Origin: CAYMSO01 sp964393185
GTDB lineage: Bacteria > Patescibacteriota > Dojkabacteria > J137
DNA: 64,000 nucleotides
Direction: 5' to 3'
NCBI GenBank assembly: GCA_964393185.1
Contig: CAYMSO010000004.1
Location: 1-64,000 of the forward strand
The position numbers and the translations under genes are program-made. Below, one piece after another: positions 36,472 to 44,748 of the stretch. Within the stretch, counting starts at the first letter, position 1. Each line of letters begins with the position of its first letter. The notes under the pieces were generated by a model, which did no database searches, was not told the origin of the DNA, and saw nothing but the letters and a program-made list of their open reading frames with translations.

Positions 36472-37008
36472 ATGAAAAACTTACTACTAAACCTGCTTAA
36501 TCAGTATCAACAATTCATTAGAACCTACAAAAAGGTAATAATTTTTTTAGGAATATTAATATTGTTGTTACATGCAATTGCAATTTTTCTTTTTGATTTA
36601 CCTTTAGTCATACTAATTCCGTTTATTTCACTCATCACATTTATGGTAATGATGGGGCTGAAAGGTGTTCAGCATCCATTCTACGGAATTTATTCTATGA
36701 TCAAAACGCAGCTTAATTTTAGGATCGAGATTGCTTGTGGTTTTTTAGTTGTACTTGCAGGGTTGATCGTTGGACTGGAAAAATTGGAATGGGTAGTAAT
36801 AGTATTCACTATATTTTTTGTTTTGATTTGCGAAGCAATTAATTCGGTTATAGAAACTATTTGCGATCTAATAGATACCAGATTTAATTGGGATATTAAA
36901 TATGCCAAAGATGTAAGTTCGGGAGTTGTGCTTTTAGCAGCAATAGCATCGGTAATAATAGGTTTAATAATATTTCTGCCTTATGCTGCGGAGTATATTA
37001 CAGCTTAA
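36472..37008 (+). CDS. dgkA: Diacylglycerol/undecaprenol kinase (DgkA family)
   Basis: Integral membrane lipid kinase, 178 residues. An extra N-terminal membrane hairpin (about 22-62) precedes the DgkA core. The core has the conserved GLKGVQHPFYGI start, the catalytic ICEAINSVIETICDLID helix (Glu and Asn residues near 122-134), and the IKYAKDVSSGVVLL helix with Lys and Asp. In Gram-positive-type cells it recycles undecaprenol for wall synthesis, which fits the operon. It is longer than the usual 120-130 residues. Confidence 0.85.
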   Translation: MKNLLLNLLNQYQQFIRTYKKVIIFLGILILLLHAIAIFLFDLPLVILIPFISLITFMVMMGLKGVQHPFYGIYSMIKTQLNFRIEIACGFLVVLAGLIVGLEKLEWVVIVFTIFFVLICEAINSVIETICDLIDTRFNWDIKYAKDVSSGVVLLAAIASVIIGLIIFLPYAAEYITA

Positions 37009-37919
37009 GCTTCAGTAGTTAGCTGTTTAATTAATGCGTTAATTCTCGAATCTTTATATTGGCCTGTCATATTCTTGGCTAGTAAATCAAGAGATTGAGT
37101 TACCGCATTTACTTTAATAACATGAATTTTTATTTTCTCTGGGCTTACATTATGTTTTCTAACTAGATAATCAGAAACATCATATAGGAATTTACCTTCT
37201 CCAAAGAGTCCTCTACTTAGACTAGCATTGCCAGATAGAGATTTGAAATGTCTAAATAAATGAGTTAGTCCATTGTCAAATTGATTAGGAATTATGTCTC
37301 GCATAACATCTGTATAGAAATGTTTAATCTTTGTATAAATATTTCTAAGGCCTAAAATTGGCGCGTCATGTACAAATACAATGTTTAGATCTTCGTTCAA
37401 GTCTTTTGTTGCAATAACCTCGTCCAAGTGTTGTTTAAGTTCTGCCCATGCCCCCTTCTGTGTTAGAAGCCAACTACTCCCTCCATCCCCAAGTTGTCTA
37501 TTTAAACCTGGGCAAAAGCGTATTTCTTTATTAATTTCCTTTAGCTCTTTTACTAAAGCTGCAGTTCTCCAGAAGCGATCATGAAGATCTATATTTCTTC
37601 TAAATGGCAAGGGGTCTTCTGGATTATTATATCTTCTATTAGTCACTAAAATGGCATCTCGCTTAGAAACACTAGTAATAAATTCGGCTGCTCTTTCCGT
37701 TATAAAGTACTGCATTAGGGGCGAAAAGGCAATATTAGAAATAATTGCTGTTACTCCTATCATTACTCCATCAGTATCGTAAAGTTCTAGTGTTTGGCCT
37801 CTAATAGAGGTCACTATCTGCTCGATATCACCAAAAGTGTTAGCAGTATGTTTATAAAGTGTTAGGTTTAAGTTACTCTCTGGTGTCTTTAATTCCATTT
37901 GTAAAAATAACGTAGCCAT
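37005..37919 (-). CDS. HAD-like hypothetical protein
   Basis: A 304-residue protein. HAD-type motifs can be read: motif I as TLELYDTDGVMIG (DxDG, residues 45-57), motif II as DAILVTNRR, and a late acidic strand LNIVFVHDAPI (near 175). A helical region separates them. No signal peptide. An internal start at 37898 (MELKTP) is possible. The family is not certain and the substrate is unknown. Its 3' end overlaps that of the convergent dgkA gene by 4 nt. Confidence 0.65.
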   Translation of the reverse strand: MATLFLQMELKTPESNLNLTLYKHTANTFGDIEQIVTSIRGQTLELYDTDGVMIGVTAIISNIAFSPLMQYFITERAAEFITSVSKRDAILVTNRRYNNPEDPLPFRRNIDLHDRFWRTAALVKELKEINKEIRFCPGLNRQLGDGGSSWLLTQKGAWAELKQHLDEVIATKDLNEDLNIVFVHDAPILGLRNIYTKIKHFYTDVMRDIIPNQFDNGLTHLFRHFKSLSGNASLSRGLFGEGKFLYDVSDYLVRKHNVSPEKIKIHVIKVNAVTQSLDLLAKNMTGQYKDSRINALIKQLTTEA

Positions 37920-37956
37920 ATATTACCATAATTTGTTAGGGCAAATTAAGAGATGT

Positions 37957-37962
37957 TACAAT
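37957..37962 (+). promoter_or_regulatory. -10 box of a leaderless promoter (TACAAT)
   Basis: TACAAT is followed by 7 nt and the ATG of the SGNH gene at 37970. Confidence 0.55.
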
Positions 37963-37969
37963 TAACCTT

Positions 37970-38734
37970 ATGAAAAAAGTGTTAATCATTGGTGATAGTC
38001 TTACAGAAGGTATATTCGGTTACGATTATGTGCACCTTATAAAAAGCAAACTTCCCAACTATCACATTTATAAAGATGGACGAAAATTTGACGCTCTGAT
38101 CAACATAACCGAGCGGTTACAAAAACACTTAAGAAAACATCCTAAACCAGATCTTATTATTATTCAGGCAGGTATAAATGATATCTTATTTTCTACTCTA
38201 TATGATAGAGGCCTATTTTGGAAGCTATTATTAAAAATGCTGACTTTGAGAAAAATAAAAACATCCGATAGCGAGAGTGCTTTTTTTTATGCATATACTA
38301 AAATGATAAATTTAATAAATAACAATAATATTAACAATGTTATTCTCCTAACAAACAGTTGTATAGGGGAAAACTTACTTAGTAAAGAGAATATACTCAA
38401 TAAGAAATTTAATGCTACAATTCGCAAACTTGGAAGATACAATAAGCTAAAGATAGCAGATATTGAAAAGGTTTTCGAAAGTCGTTTAGTAGATAAAAAT
38501 AGTAGTAGTTACATAATTAACAGTTGGATCAATATAATCATAGATTTCATATCTTCTAGAAACAAATATTTAATACAGAAAATATCTTCAAGTAGAAACT
38601 TAAATTTAACTATTGATGGTGTGCACTTGAACGAAATTGGGGCAAGAATATATGCGCAGGAAATCATTAGAGTTATAGACCAATCTTCTAATGCAAATGA
38701 ATGGTATTTACGCTACAATAAATATGTTTCCTAA
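37970..38734 (+). CDS. SGNH/GDSL-family hydrolase (second)
   Basis: 254 residues, no signal peptide. Block I LIIGDSLTEG places the nucleophile Ser at residue 10, block III is IIIQAGINDILF, and block V is DGVHLNEIGARIYA with Asp and His. A Lys/Asn/Ser-rich insert (about 160-210) is unusual for the family. It is not closely similar to the SGNH protein at 31787. Substrate unknown, probably an ester or acyl group. A leaderless promoter is predicted. Confidence 0.85.
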   Translation: MKKVLIIGDSLTEGIFGYDYVHLIKSKLPNYHIYKDGRKFDALINITERLQKHLRKHPKPDLIIIQAGINDILFSTLYDRGLFWKLLLKMLTLRKIKTSDSESAFFYAYTKMINLINNNNINNVILLTNSCIGENLLSKENILNKKFNATIRKLGRYNKLKIADIEKVFESRLVDKNSSSYIINSWINIIIDFISSRNKYLIQKISSSRNLNLTIDGVHLNEIGARIYAQEIIRVIDQSSNANEWYLRYNKYVS

Positions 38735-38888
38735 AACTTGGGGTACAGTTGTAGTTGCACGACCAAGCATTGAATTACCTGGTAGATCCGACTCATATAT
38801 GACTAGCTTTGCTTTATCGGGAGCTGAAAAGCAAAAGCTTATTTCATTCAGAGATCTAATCTTAAGCTCTGTAGGTGAAGAAAGTTGA
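38724..38888 (+). CDS. Possible 54-residue ORF overlapping the SGNH stop
   Basis: The frame begins with an ATG 11 nt before the SGNH stop codon and encodes MFPKTWGTVVVARPSIELPG and a Ser-rich end (RDLILSSVGEES). It is in another frame than the SGNH gene and is not recognised. Its composition is plausible for a small soluble protein. Confidence 0.3.
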   Translation: MFPKTWGTVVVARPSIELPGRSDSYMTSFALSGAEKQKLISFRDLILSSVGEES

Positions 38889-38964
38889 AAATTAGTATTG
38901 CTTGTTCAATTAATACCCATATTCCACTTTTCTTTTCCCTTAAGCTATAATCTTTTAATAGCAT

Positions 38965-39038
38965 GTGCTTGTAGCTCAGCTGGATAGAGCATCACTTTGC
39001 GGAAGTGGCGGTCGGAAGTTCGAATCTTCCCAAGCACA
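38965..39038 (+). tRNA. tRNA-Arg (anticodon GCG)
   Basis: A full 74-nt cloverleaf: acceptor GTGCTTG/CAAGCAC with discriminator A, D arm GCTC/GAGC, anticodon stem TCACT/AGTGG with loop TTGCGGA, T arm GGAAG/CTTCC with TTCGAAT. C35 and a D-loop A20 fit arginine identity. Anticodon GCG reads CGC and CGU; most bacteria use ACG (inosine) here. A TATAAT box lies at 38946-38951. CCA is not encoded. Confidence 0.95.
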
Positions 39039-39045
39039 ATACATC

Positions 39046-39936
39046 TTGACTATTATTAACTATATTTTTGTGTTTACTATCAATTTACGATCCAACAAAA
39101 ATTCTTTGGATCTAGAGCTTTCTATCGATTCAGAAAATCTAAACAGCCTCCATTCTTTAGGAATAAGTGTCTTTCTTTATCCATATAATAGAAACATAAA
39201 CTCCAGTAACTTCAGATTCTTACCATACGAAGAGTACACAAAAGATATAGCCGAAGGTAATTTATCGATATATAATCCAATTTCCAGTCCATTAGACAAA
39301 ATATTTGGACTTTCTATAGCATTGACAATATTTGGTATTGTTGCACTTTACGATTTTTCCAGTGTTCTATCTATCGAATCCCTAGTGTCAACTTTTGGAG
39401 CATACACAGTTGGAAAATCATTTTGGTCAGATGTTGAAAATCTGATCAAAAAAGTTACTCAAAACTGGATTATCTCGTACCGTCCGAGAACATACAATTA
39501 TTTTAGAGAGGATTTTGGAACTATCCAAAGATTTTTTAAATATGCCCGTTATAAACGCTATAAAACAGATAGTCCTCTTGCAAGCAAGATGAGCTTTGTA
39601 GACCAAAGTAACTCAAAACATTTAGAACTTGAATTTGCATCAGGTGATTTAAGCTCAGGCGGCAAAGCAGTTCGACTAATTTCTATCGAGTCAGATTTGG
39701 CTATGAATAACAATTTTATGTTCGGTGCCAAAATTACCATTAATAACAAATTTTTATTTATAAAAAAGTCTACTGAATATTTTCAATGCTTAGATGACGG
39801 AAAACTTGGCGTAGTAGATAATCAAAACCGATGGTTACCCAAGAAAGCACTAAGCAAGACTACTCTATCTTTAGGTAGAATCAAATTTTACTTGAAGGAG
39901 AAGTATACAAGTACCAAAGTTTTAGCCACTTCTTAG
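39046..39936 (+). CDS. Hypothetical protein with a central membrane segment
   Basis: 296 residues from the TTG at 39046; a GTG at 39070 is an alternative. A longer reading starting at 38965 would translate the tRNA-Arg gene and must be wrong. One hydrophobic stretch (IFGLSIALTIFGIVALYDF, near residue 90) may be a membrane helix. The C-terminal half is basic and beta-rich. No family is recognised. It begins 7 nt after the tRNA and may share its transcript. Confidence 0.6.
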   Translation: MTIINYIFVFTINLRSNKNSLDLELSIDSENLNSLHSLGISVFLYPYNRNINSSNFRFLPYEEYTKDIAEGNLSIYNPISSPLDKIFGLSIALTIFGIVALYDFSSVLSIESLVSTFGAYTVGKSFWSDVENLIKKVTQNWIISYRPRTYNYFREDFGTIQRFFKYARYKRYKTDSPLASKMSFVDQSNSKHLELEFASGDLSSGGKAVRLISIESDLAMNNNFMFGAKITINNKFLFIKKSTEYFQCLDDGKLGVVDNQNRWLPKKALSKTTLSLGRIKFYLKEKYTSTKVLATS

Positions 39937-40243
39937 CAAAAATCCCAGTAGTTACCAAGAATTCGCCTAATGACTTTAATCTAGATTAATAAATAGTGTT
40001 TCTTCTTTAAGAATGTTACTTCACTATCTTAAATTCGGTAATGCATTACAAAGTTTAGAAATGTTTTCTATTATCCAATCAAATCTAAAATAATTACCTT
40101 TTTCATTCCTGTTAATAACTTAAAAATACTTGGAGAATTTGTTGCAACTTGGTAAACTCTAATGGATTATAGTTTTAATACTATTATTACCTACTAACCT
40201 ACCGCTTATCTTATTTCGAATATAGCTCAGAAAATAAATAGAT
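39937..40243. other. Noncoding gap
   Basis: About 307 nt, AT-rich, with no convincing gene, RNA or hairpin. Promoter elements for the 40244 gene presumably lie at its end. Confidence 0.4.
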
Positions 40244-40888
40244 ATGGGAGTATTTAAAACAGTATTTGGAAAAGTTAACCCTAAATCGGACAAAAGGATT
40301 GAAGATGAAGTAGAAAAAATCAAAGCTGGACAAGCAACCAAAATCTACCCCATTCTAAAGCCAGGCGATTGGATTGGAATTAAAGCAGGAGCAATTAAGC
40401 AAACAATTTTAGGAACTCAAGAAAATCCTGAACTTGTGGTTGCATTTGGATATGACACTCCTTCGAATTTTGTATTTCTAACACCAAAGGATTTAGATGG
40501 GAAGGACCCAAAGGCAATACTTAAAGAAGCTTATGATAACTTGGAGAGAATTGACCAAGAATTTGAAATATCATCGACACTAAAGGGTCGAGTTCTTTTA
40601 GCGTCTGGAAATGATTTTAGTAGCGAAAAAATTTTATGCAAAACTCATATGATGAAAGCTCATGAACTCTTGAAAGCAGATGAATTGTTTGTCTCAATTC
40701 CGCGACGTCGATGTATGATGATTACCTCAAGAAAAGAGGATAAAAACTTACTTAATACTTTTGTTGTACTTCACAAAAATGCATGGCAGGATGATTCTTA
40801 CGGCAATGCTCCGATTATAGATGCATTGTTTGTTATTAAAAATGGGGAGATTGATGGAATAGTACCACTTAATAAAAAGCAAATTTAG
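40244..40888 (+). CDS. Hypothetical protein, DUF1444-like
   Basis: A 214-residue soluble protein. The second half (NDFSSEKILCKTHMMKAHEL, then ADELFVSIPRRRCMMIT) resembles the DUF1444/YtpQ pattern in which a substrate-like Asp/Ser pair precedes an IPxR motif. This family has no settled function. The first 40 residues are charged. The similarity is by eye and modest. It is isolated, without operon partners. Confidence 0.55.
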   Translation: MGVFKTVFGKVNPKSDKRIEDEVEKIKAGQATKIYPILKPGDWIGIKAGAIKQTILGTQENPELVVAFGYDTPSNFVFLTPKDLDGKDPKAILKEAYDNLERIDQEFEISSTLKGRVLLASGNDFSSEKILCKTHMMKAHELLKADELFVSIPRRRCMMITSRKEDKNLLNTFVVLHKNAWQDDSYGNAPIIDALFVIKNGEIDGIVPLNKKQI

Positions 40889-41110
40889 CTACTATCACAT
40901 GGTATAGATCATTCTTCGTAATCTTATCTGTAATATCTTCTTTATTTTTACTTTAACTCCTAAATCATTCCCAAAGTAAAAATGCCCTTGTGATTAAAAT
41001 CAACCCGGTCTTAATTTATTGATTTTGTAAATCCTAGTTTAGAATTGGATAAGAAGTATTCCTATACTAAAATTCAGCAGGTATTGACAATTCTGGGACG
41101 GTATCAAGAA

Positions 41111-41198
41111 CGGAGAGTAAGGGATTCGAACCCTTGTGTCCCTTGCGGAACCAGCCGATTTCGAGTCGGAGCCGTTTTGGCCACTTCGGTAACTCTCC
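41111..41198 (-). tRNA. tRNA-Ser (anticodon CGA)
   Basis: A class II tRNA of 88 nt on the minus strand. The acceptor pairs GGAGAGT/ACTCTCC with discriminator G73, the identity base for serine. The anticodon loop CTCGAAA reads CGA for codon UCG. The long variable arm (TTCC around GCAA and GGGA) is visible. The T loop is TTCGAAT. CCA is not encoded. Confidence 0.95.
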
Positions 41199-41244
41199 AG
41201 TGCGACAAATTATACTACGTTAGCTACACTTAATACCAATGCTG

Positions 41245-41250
41245 TATAAT
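41245..41250 (+). promoter_or_regulatory. -10 box of a leaderless promoter (TATAAT)
   Basis: TATAAT is followed by 7 nt and the ATG at 41258. Confidence 0.6.
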
Positions 41251-41257
41251 AATAACT

Positions 41258-41449
41258 ATGATAAAAATAGTTAACTACTCTCCTGAATACTATTTACAAG
41301 TAAAAGCTCTTTTGCAGGATAACCAAATGTTCGATGATTATTTTGACTCTCAAGAAAACATTTTAGGACTCACACGAAACTACTCCGAGGCGATATTAAT
41401 ATCGAAAGATAAGATGGAGATTAGTCTTTTAATTAAGCTTCTTCCTTAA
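41258..41449 (+). pseudogene. N-terminal fragment of a GNAT-like acetyltransferase
   Basis: 63 residues that look like the first helix-loop-strand part of a GNAT protein (MIKIVNYSPEYYLQVKALL, then YSEAILISKDKMEI). The acetyl-CoA motif that should follow is absent, and the next gene starts only 68 nt later, so most of the domain has been deleted. The promoter is intact. It could still be a small functional protein, but a remnant is more likely. Confidence 0.55.
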
Positions 41450-41505
41450 CAACATAAGACTATGGAGTTTAGTAAGTTGTTTTGTGTTATTAAACCCAAT
41501 TTTGC

Positions 41506-41511
41506 TAGAAT
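41506..41511 (+). promoter_or_regulatory. -10 box of a leaderless promoter (TAGAAT)
   Basis: TAGAAT is followed by 6 nt and the ATG of the Nudix gene at 41518. Confidence 0.5.
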
Positions 41512-41517
41512 TAAAGT

Positions 41518-41991
41518 ATGAATAATCAAGAAAAACTTAGGGAAATTGAACGCGACATTGTTTCTGCACTTATTGTTTCGTCAGATGGGCTGATTTTAAT
41601 GGGAAGAAAAGACCCATCCAAAGGTGGTGTTTATGCTGATGCCTGGCATATACCTGGTGGTGGAGTTGATGAAGGCGAGACAAAGAACACAACTTTGATC
41701 AGAGAAGTTAGAGAAGAAACTGCGTTGGATATAACCAGCAGTAAGATTGAATTAATTGATGATCAAGGCAAGGGCACATCTATAAAAACACTTAAAGACA
41801 CTGGTGAACAAGTGTTGTGCCATATGAACTTTAACGTATACAGAGTGGAAATACCTCAAAAAGCAGCAGAAGTTAGGCTTCAACCTACAGATGACTTGGT
41901 GGAGTTAAAGTGGTTTAATCCTGCAGATCTAAGACATGTAAAACTTACACCACCAAGTATAGAGCTTTTTAGTAGACTTGGATATTTATAA
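41518..41991 (+). CDS. Nudix hydrolase
   Basis: 157 residues. The Nudix box is GGGVDEGETKNTTLIREVRE followed by ETAL (near residues 44-67), complete except that the last Gly is Ala. Such enzymes hydrolyse nucleotide or sugar-nucleotide diphosphates. The substrate is not predictable. The metallo-beta-lactamase-fold gene follows 24 nt later on the same strand. Confidence 0.9.
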   Translation: MNNQEKLREIERDIVSALIVSSDGLILMGRKDPSKGGVYADAWHIPGGGVDEGETKNTTLIREVREETALDITSSKIELIDDQGKGTSIKTLKDTGEQVLCHMNFNVYRVEIPQKAAEVRLQPTDDLVELKWFNPADLRHVKLTPPSIELFSRLGYL

Positions 41992-42015
41992 TTTTTAACT
42001 AGAACTTTAATCGTA

Positions 42016-42606
42016 ATGCATACATTCAAGATTCTGATCGAAGGCTATGCAAGACCAGGAGAAAATGGTGAATATATTGCAAGCCCTACAACAGTTTTAA
42101 TTTATGAAGGTAATAAAAAAATTATTGTTGATCCTGGGGCTAATTATAAACTCTTAGAAGAGGCATTCCAGAATGAAAATATTAAACCTGAAGAAATAGA
42201 CATTGTTTATTTAACACATTATCATCCGGATCATTTTTTAAATATTCGATTTTTCCCTAAAAAAGATATATATGATGGATCGATGATATGGTCTAGCGAT
42301 ACAGAAATTAATTATTCTAAAAAAATTCCCGGAACAGATATTGAAGTTATCCCTACGCCTGGCCACTGTGCTGAGCACACTTCTCTTATTATTAATACCA
42401 AAGACAAAGGTGTTGTATGCATTGCTCAAGATGTCTTCTGGTGGGAAGACGGCAAGCAAAAATCTGATACAGTTGAAGATTTAATGAATAATTCCGATCC
42501 ATTTATAACTGATTGGACCGAGCTTCAAAAATCGCGTAAATTAGTTTTAGAAAAAGCAGACTGGATTATTCCGGGACATGGAAGAATGTTTAAAAACCCT
42601 AGCTAG
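42016..42606 (+). CDS. Metallo-beta-lactamase-fold hydrolase
   Basis: 196 residues. The metal site is complete: HxHxDH as THYHPDHF (near 76), His in PTPGHCAEHT, Asp in IAQDVFWW and His in IIPGHGRMF. The IIVDPGANYKLLEEAF start is typical. Small MBL proteins act on lactones, thioesters or nucleic acids; the substrate is unknown. It shares a likely transcript with the preceding Nudix gene. Confidence 0.9.
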   Translation: MHTFKILIEGYARPGENGEYIASPTTVLIYEGNKKIIVDPGANYKLLEEAFQNENIKPEEIDIVYLTHYHPDHFLNIRFFPKKDIYDGSMIWSSDTEINYSKKIPGTDIEVIPTPGHCAEHTSLIINTKDKGVVCIAQDVFWWEDGKQKSDTVEDLMNNSDPFITDWTELQKSRKLVLEKADWIIPGHGRMFKNPS

Positions 42607-42632
42607 TTACTTACACTATTTCCCTAGATCTT

Positions 42633-42965
42633 TTAGCTCTCCGAAGTTCTACCTACCACCATATATCCTTCTTCCTCAAATGCCAATACTCTGTGTAAAT
42701 CGCTACCTGGATCAAAATTTACAGACTCTACCTGCCTTAAGCCAGGAGCTTTTGCAAAATCCAAATTTATTAAAATATATTCTTCAGTCTTGACTATAAC
42801 CTCTTCAGTATCCAGATCTAAGTCGATGCTATAGACTAAATCACCGAATTGTAAACCTTTAGTTAATTGTATTCTCTTTTTATGAACTTCTGTAAACGTA
42901 TATGGTAATTCTCTATCACCTATAACAACCCTGTTGTTCATTCTAGGATCTAGCTCCTCTATCAT
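42633..42965 (-). CDS. Small hypothetical protein
   Basis: 110 residues, acidic and beta-rich (VIGDRELPYTFTEV, DLVYSIDLDLDTEEVIVKTEEY). No family, membrane segment or metal motif is recognised. It converges on the MBL gene. A TAAAAT-like box lies upstream on the minus strand. Confidence 0.6.
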   Translation of the reverse strand: MIEELDPRMNNRVVIGDRELPYTFTEVHKKRIQLTKGLQFGDLVYSIDLDLDTEEVIVKTEEYILINLDFAKAPGLRQVESVNFDPGSDLHRVLAFEEEGYMVVGRTSES

Positions 42966-43186
42966 CTTGCTAATTACTAATTGCTAATATTGAGTAATTT
43001 TAGCATACACTCAATTATATCCTTTAGTTAAATATGTACAATTAGTTTATACAATTGCGCTTCAGCCAAGGTGAAATTAGCTGAAAACATGAACCTTATA
43101 TCTAAACCTTATACCTTGTACCAAATTTCGATTACTACCAACTTCACAAAGTGCTAGAATAATCTAATATCTCTTAAATTTCTTAT
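42966..43186. other. Noncoding gap between divergent small genes
   Basis: About 220 nt that must hold two divergent promoters. No hairpin, RNA or reading frame stands out. Confidence 0.4.
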
Positions 43187-43462
43187 ATGGAACAAAAAAC
43201 TTACAAACAATGTCAGTCTTGTGGTATGCCCTTGCAGAATAAAAGTGGAGATCACCGCGCAACAGAAGCAGATGGCTCGAAGTCAAATATGTATTGTAAT
43301 CTTTGTTATAAAGACGGACAGTTCATTACTCCCAATATGACTTTGGATGAAATGAAAGTTATTGTCGATAATGCTCTAAAAGAAAAAGGCTGGATAAAAC
43401 CGTTACGCTGGCTGGCAAAAATGCAATTGCCAAGATTAGAAAGATGGAAAGCTGCTAAGTAG
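43187..43462 (+). CDS. Putative zinc-ribbon protein
   Basis: 91 residues. The first 50 match the small zinc-ribbon domain of PF12674 type: CQSCGMPLQ and, later, YCNLCYKDGQF provide four Cys for one zinc. A helical tail (MTLDEMKVIVDNALKE) follows. These proteins often sit beside transcription regulators or enzymes; the role is unknown. The VOC gene starts 21 nt later. Confidence 0.8.
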   Translation: MEQKTYKQCQSCGMPLQNKSGDHRATEADGSKSNMYCNLCYKDGQFITPNMTLDEMKVIVDNALKEKGWIKPLRWLAKMQLPRLERWKAAK

Positions 43463-43483
43463 TTTAAATTATTAATATTTTTC

Positions 43484-43888
43484 ATGTTTAAAACTAGATA
43501 CATACTTTTATGGTCAGAGAAACCAGATGAGCTAGTGAAATTTTATACTGATATTCTAGAGCTTGAGCTGTTAGATAAAACTGATATTCCTGCCCAGAAC
43601 GGACTGGAGAAAGACTATGGTTATGACCTGAAATTAAGTGACACTAATGTTCTATGGATTGGTCATCATTCAGAAATTAAAGGCAAAAGCAAAGATCCTT
43701 TTAGAATAATGCATAACTTAAATACAGATTTTGTACAAAAATGGTACCAGAAAGTAAAAAAAGCAGGCTGCAAAATAGTCCAGGAGCCAATTCGAACTCC
43801 ATTTTCATCAAAAGAGAATCCTACCTATGTTTGTACATGGCTTGATCCTGAAGACAATTGCTGGCAGTTTATGGGCAAGCTAAACTAA
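43484..43888 (+). CDS. VOC-family protein (glyoxalase/dioxygenase fold)
   Basis: 134 residues with the paired beta-alpha-beta-beta-beta modules of the VOC superfamily: YILLWSEKPDELVKFYTDIL at the start and a late TPFSSKENPTYVCTWLDPED motif with the metal-binding Asp/Glu region. The first metal His position is replaced (LLWSE). Members act on lactoylglutathione, fosfomycin or aromatic diols, or just bind ligands. It belongs to a cluster of VOC genes. Confidence 0.85.
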   Translation: MFKTRYILLWSEKPDELVKFYTDILELELLDKTDIPAQNGLEKDYGYDLKLSDTNVLWIGHHSEIKGKSKDPFRIMHNLNTDFVQKWYQKVKKAGCKIVQEPIRTPFSSKENPTYVCTWLDPEDNCWQFMGKLN

Positions 43889-43903
43889 GCTAATTAAACA
43901 AAT

Positions 43904-44683
43904 TTATTGTACCTTCTCCCCTATTCTCCACAAGGTTTCAAAAATGCCTTTTTGAATTTTTGCAATCTCTGGATTTTCTATCTCAACTCCAACCACTTCA
44001 CCATGCTTCCAAAAAGAAATCGCATAGACATTGTTATAGATCATAGTATCTCCACTAACATAAAAAAGATTGTTATCAATAATTCTAATGTTTTTTGTAT
44101 TTTCGTGGAGGCTTCCCTTTTCTACAAATTCATAAAGTCTTGGAAGCTGCTGCTTGTTTATTACCACTCTATCTCTGAGATTTCTTAGTTTGAATTCTTT
44201 ATTATATTTTTCAATAAAATCCTTGCCAACAACTTCAATTCTCCCGAAAATTGAATAACCAAAGGTTTCCTTTTTAGCCTTTAGAGCATTCCACATCATT
44301 TGCTTAATTCCTTCTTTCCCGGAGTAGTACCTTACTTCTGTTTTAGGAACATTCTGTGTAATTTGGAGATTACGTTGGAGAAATTTTAAAGAGTGTTTTA
44401 GATTGCTAAGCTCTGCTTCACTCTCTTTTATTAAAAAATCCAAGTTTTTTGGTTTCACTGCCTTAATTTTCTTTCCGTTATCTGAAACAACCCATTCGGC
44501 AAATTTACGATAAACAAGCTTCTCACATATTCTGTAAATAGTAGTCCTTGGGATATTTAGTCTTTTACATATTTGCACTACAGATGATTCGCCATAAAAA
44601 TTAACATCCAGATAAACTTTAGCCTCATCTTCATCGAGACCTAAAACTTGCAACTTGTTTATTATGTCCGTATTGTCCACCAT
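43904..44683 (-). CDS. TrmB-like transcriptional regulator
   Basis: 259 residues. The N-terminal winged helix (LGLDEDEAKVYLDVNFYGES, then ICKRLNIPRTTIYRICEKL) is TrmB-type. A coiled linker (about 85-105) leads to a ligand-binding domain that resembles the phospholipase D-like fold of TrmB-like regulators (VRYYSGKEGIKQMMWNALKA). TrmB proteins sense sugars or other metabolites in archaea and Patescibacteria. It is divergent from the SDR gene 65 nt away, so it is the probable controller of the 44749-47925 genes. Confidence 0.88.
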   Translation of the reverse strand: MVDNTDIINKLQVLGLDEDEAKVYLDVNFYGESSVVQICKRLNIPRTTIYRICEKLVYRKFAEWVVSDNGKKIKAVKPKNLDFLIKESEAELSNLKHSLKFLQRNLQITQNVPKTEVRYYSGKEGIKQMMWNALKAKKETFGYSIFGRIEVVGKDFIEKYNKEFKLRNLRDRVVINKQQLPRLYEFVEKGSLHENTKNIRIIDNNLFYVSGDTMIYNNVYAISFWKHGEVVGVEIENPEIAKIQKGIFETLWRIGEKVQ

Positions 44684-44748
44684 ACTGGACTACATTTTAA
44701 CATTTTCTTAAACAGCACGTACAATTATCAAAATACTTCAGGAGTCTT

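Noticed and set aside
38965..39045. An open frame that translates the tRNA-Arg gene into MLVAQLDRAS as the start of the next protein
   Set aside because: The frame runs through a perfect tRNA cloverleaf. The peptide is the well-known false translation of a tRNA. The protein start was moved to TTG 39046.
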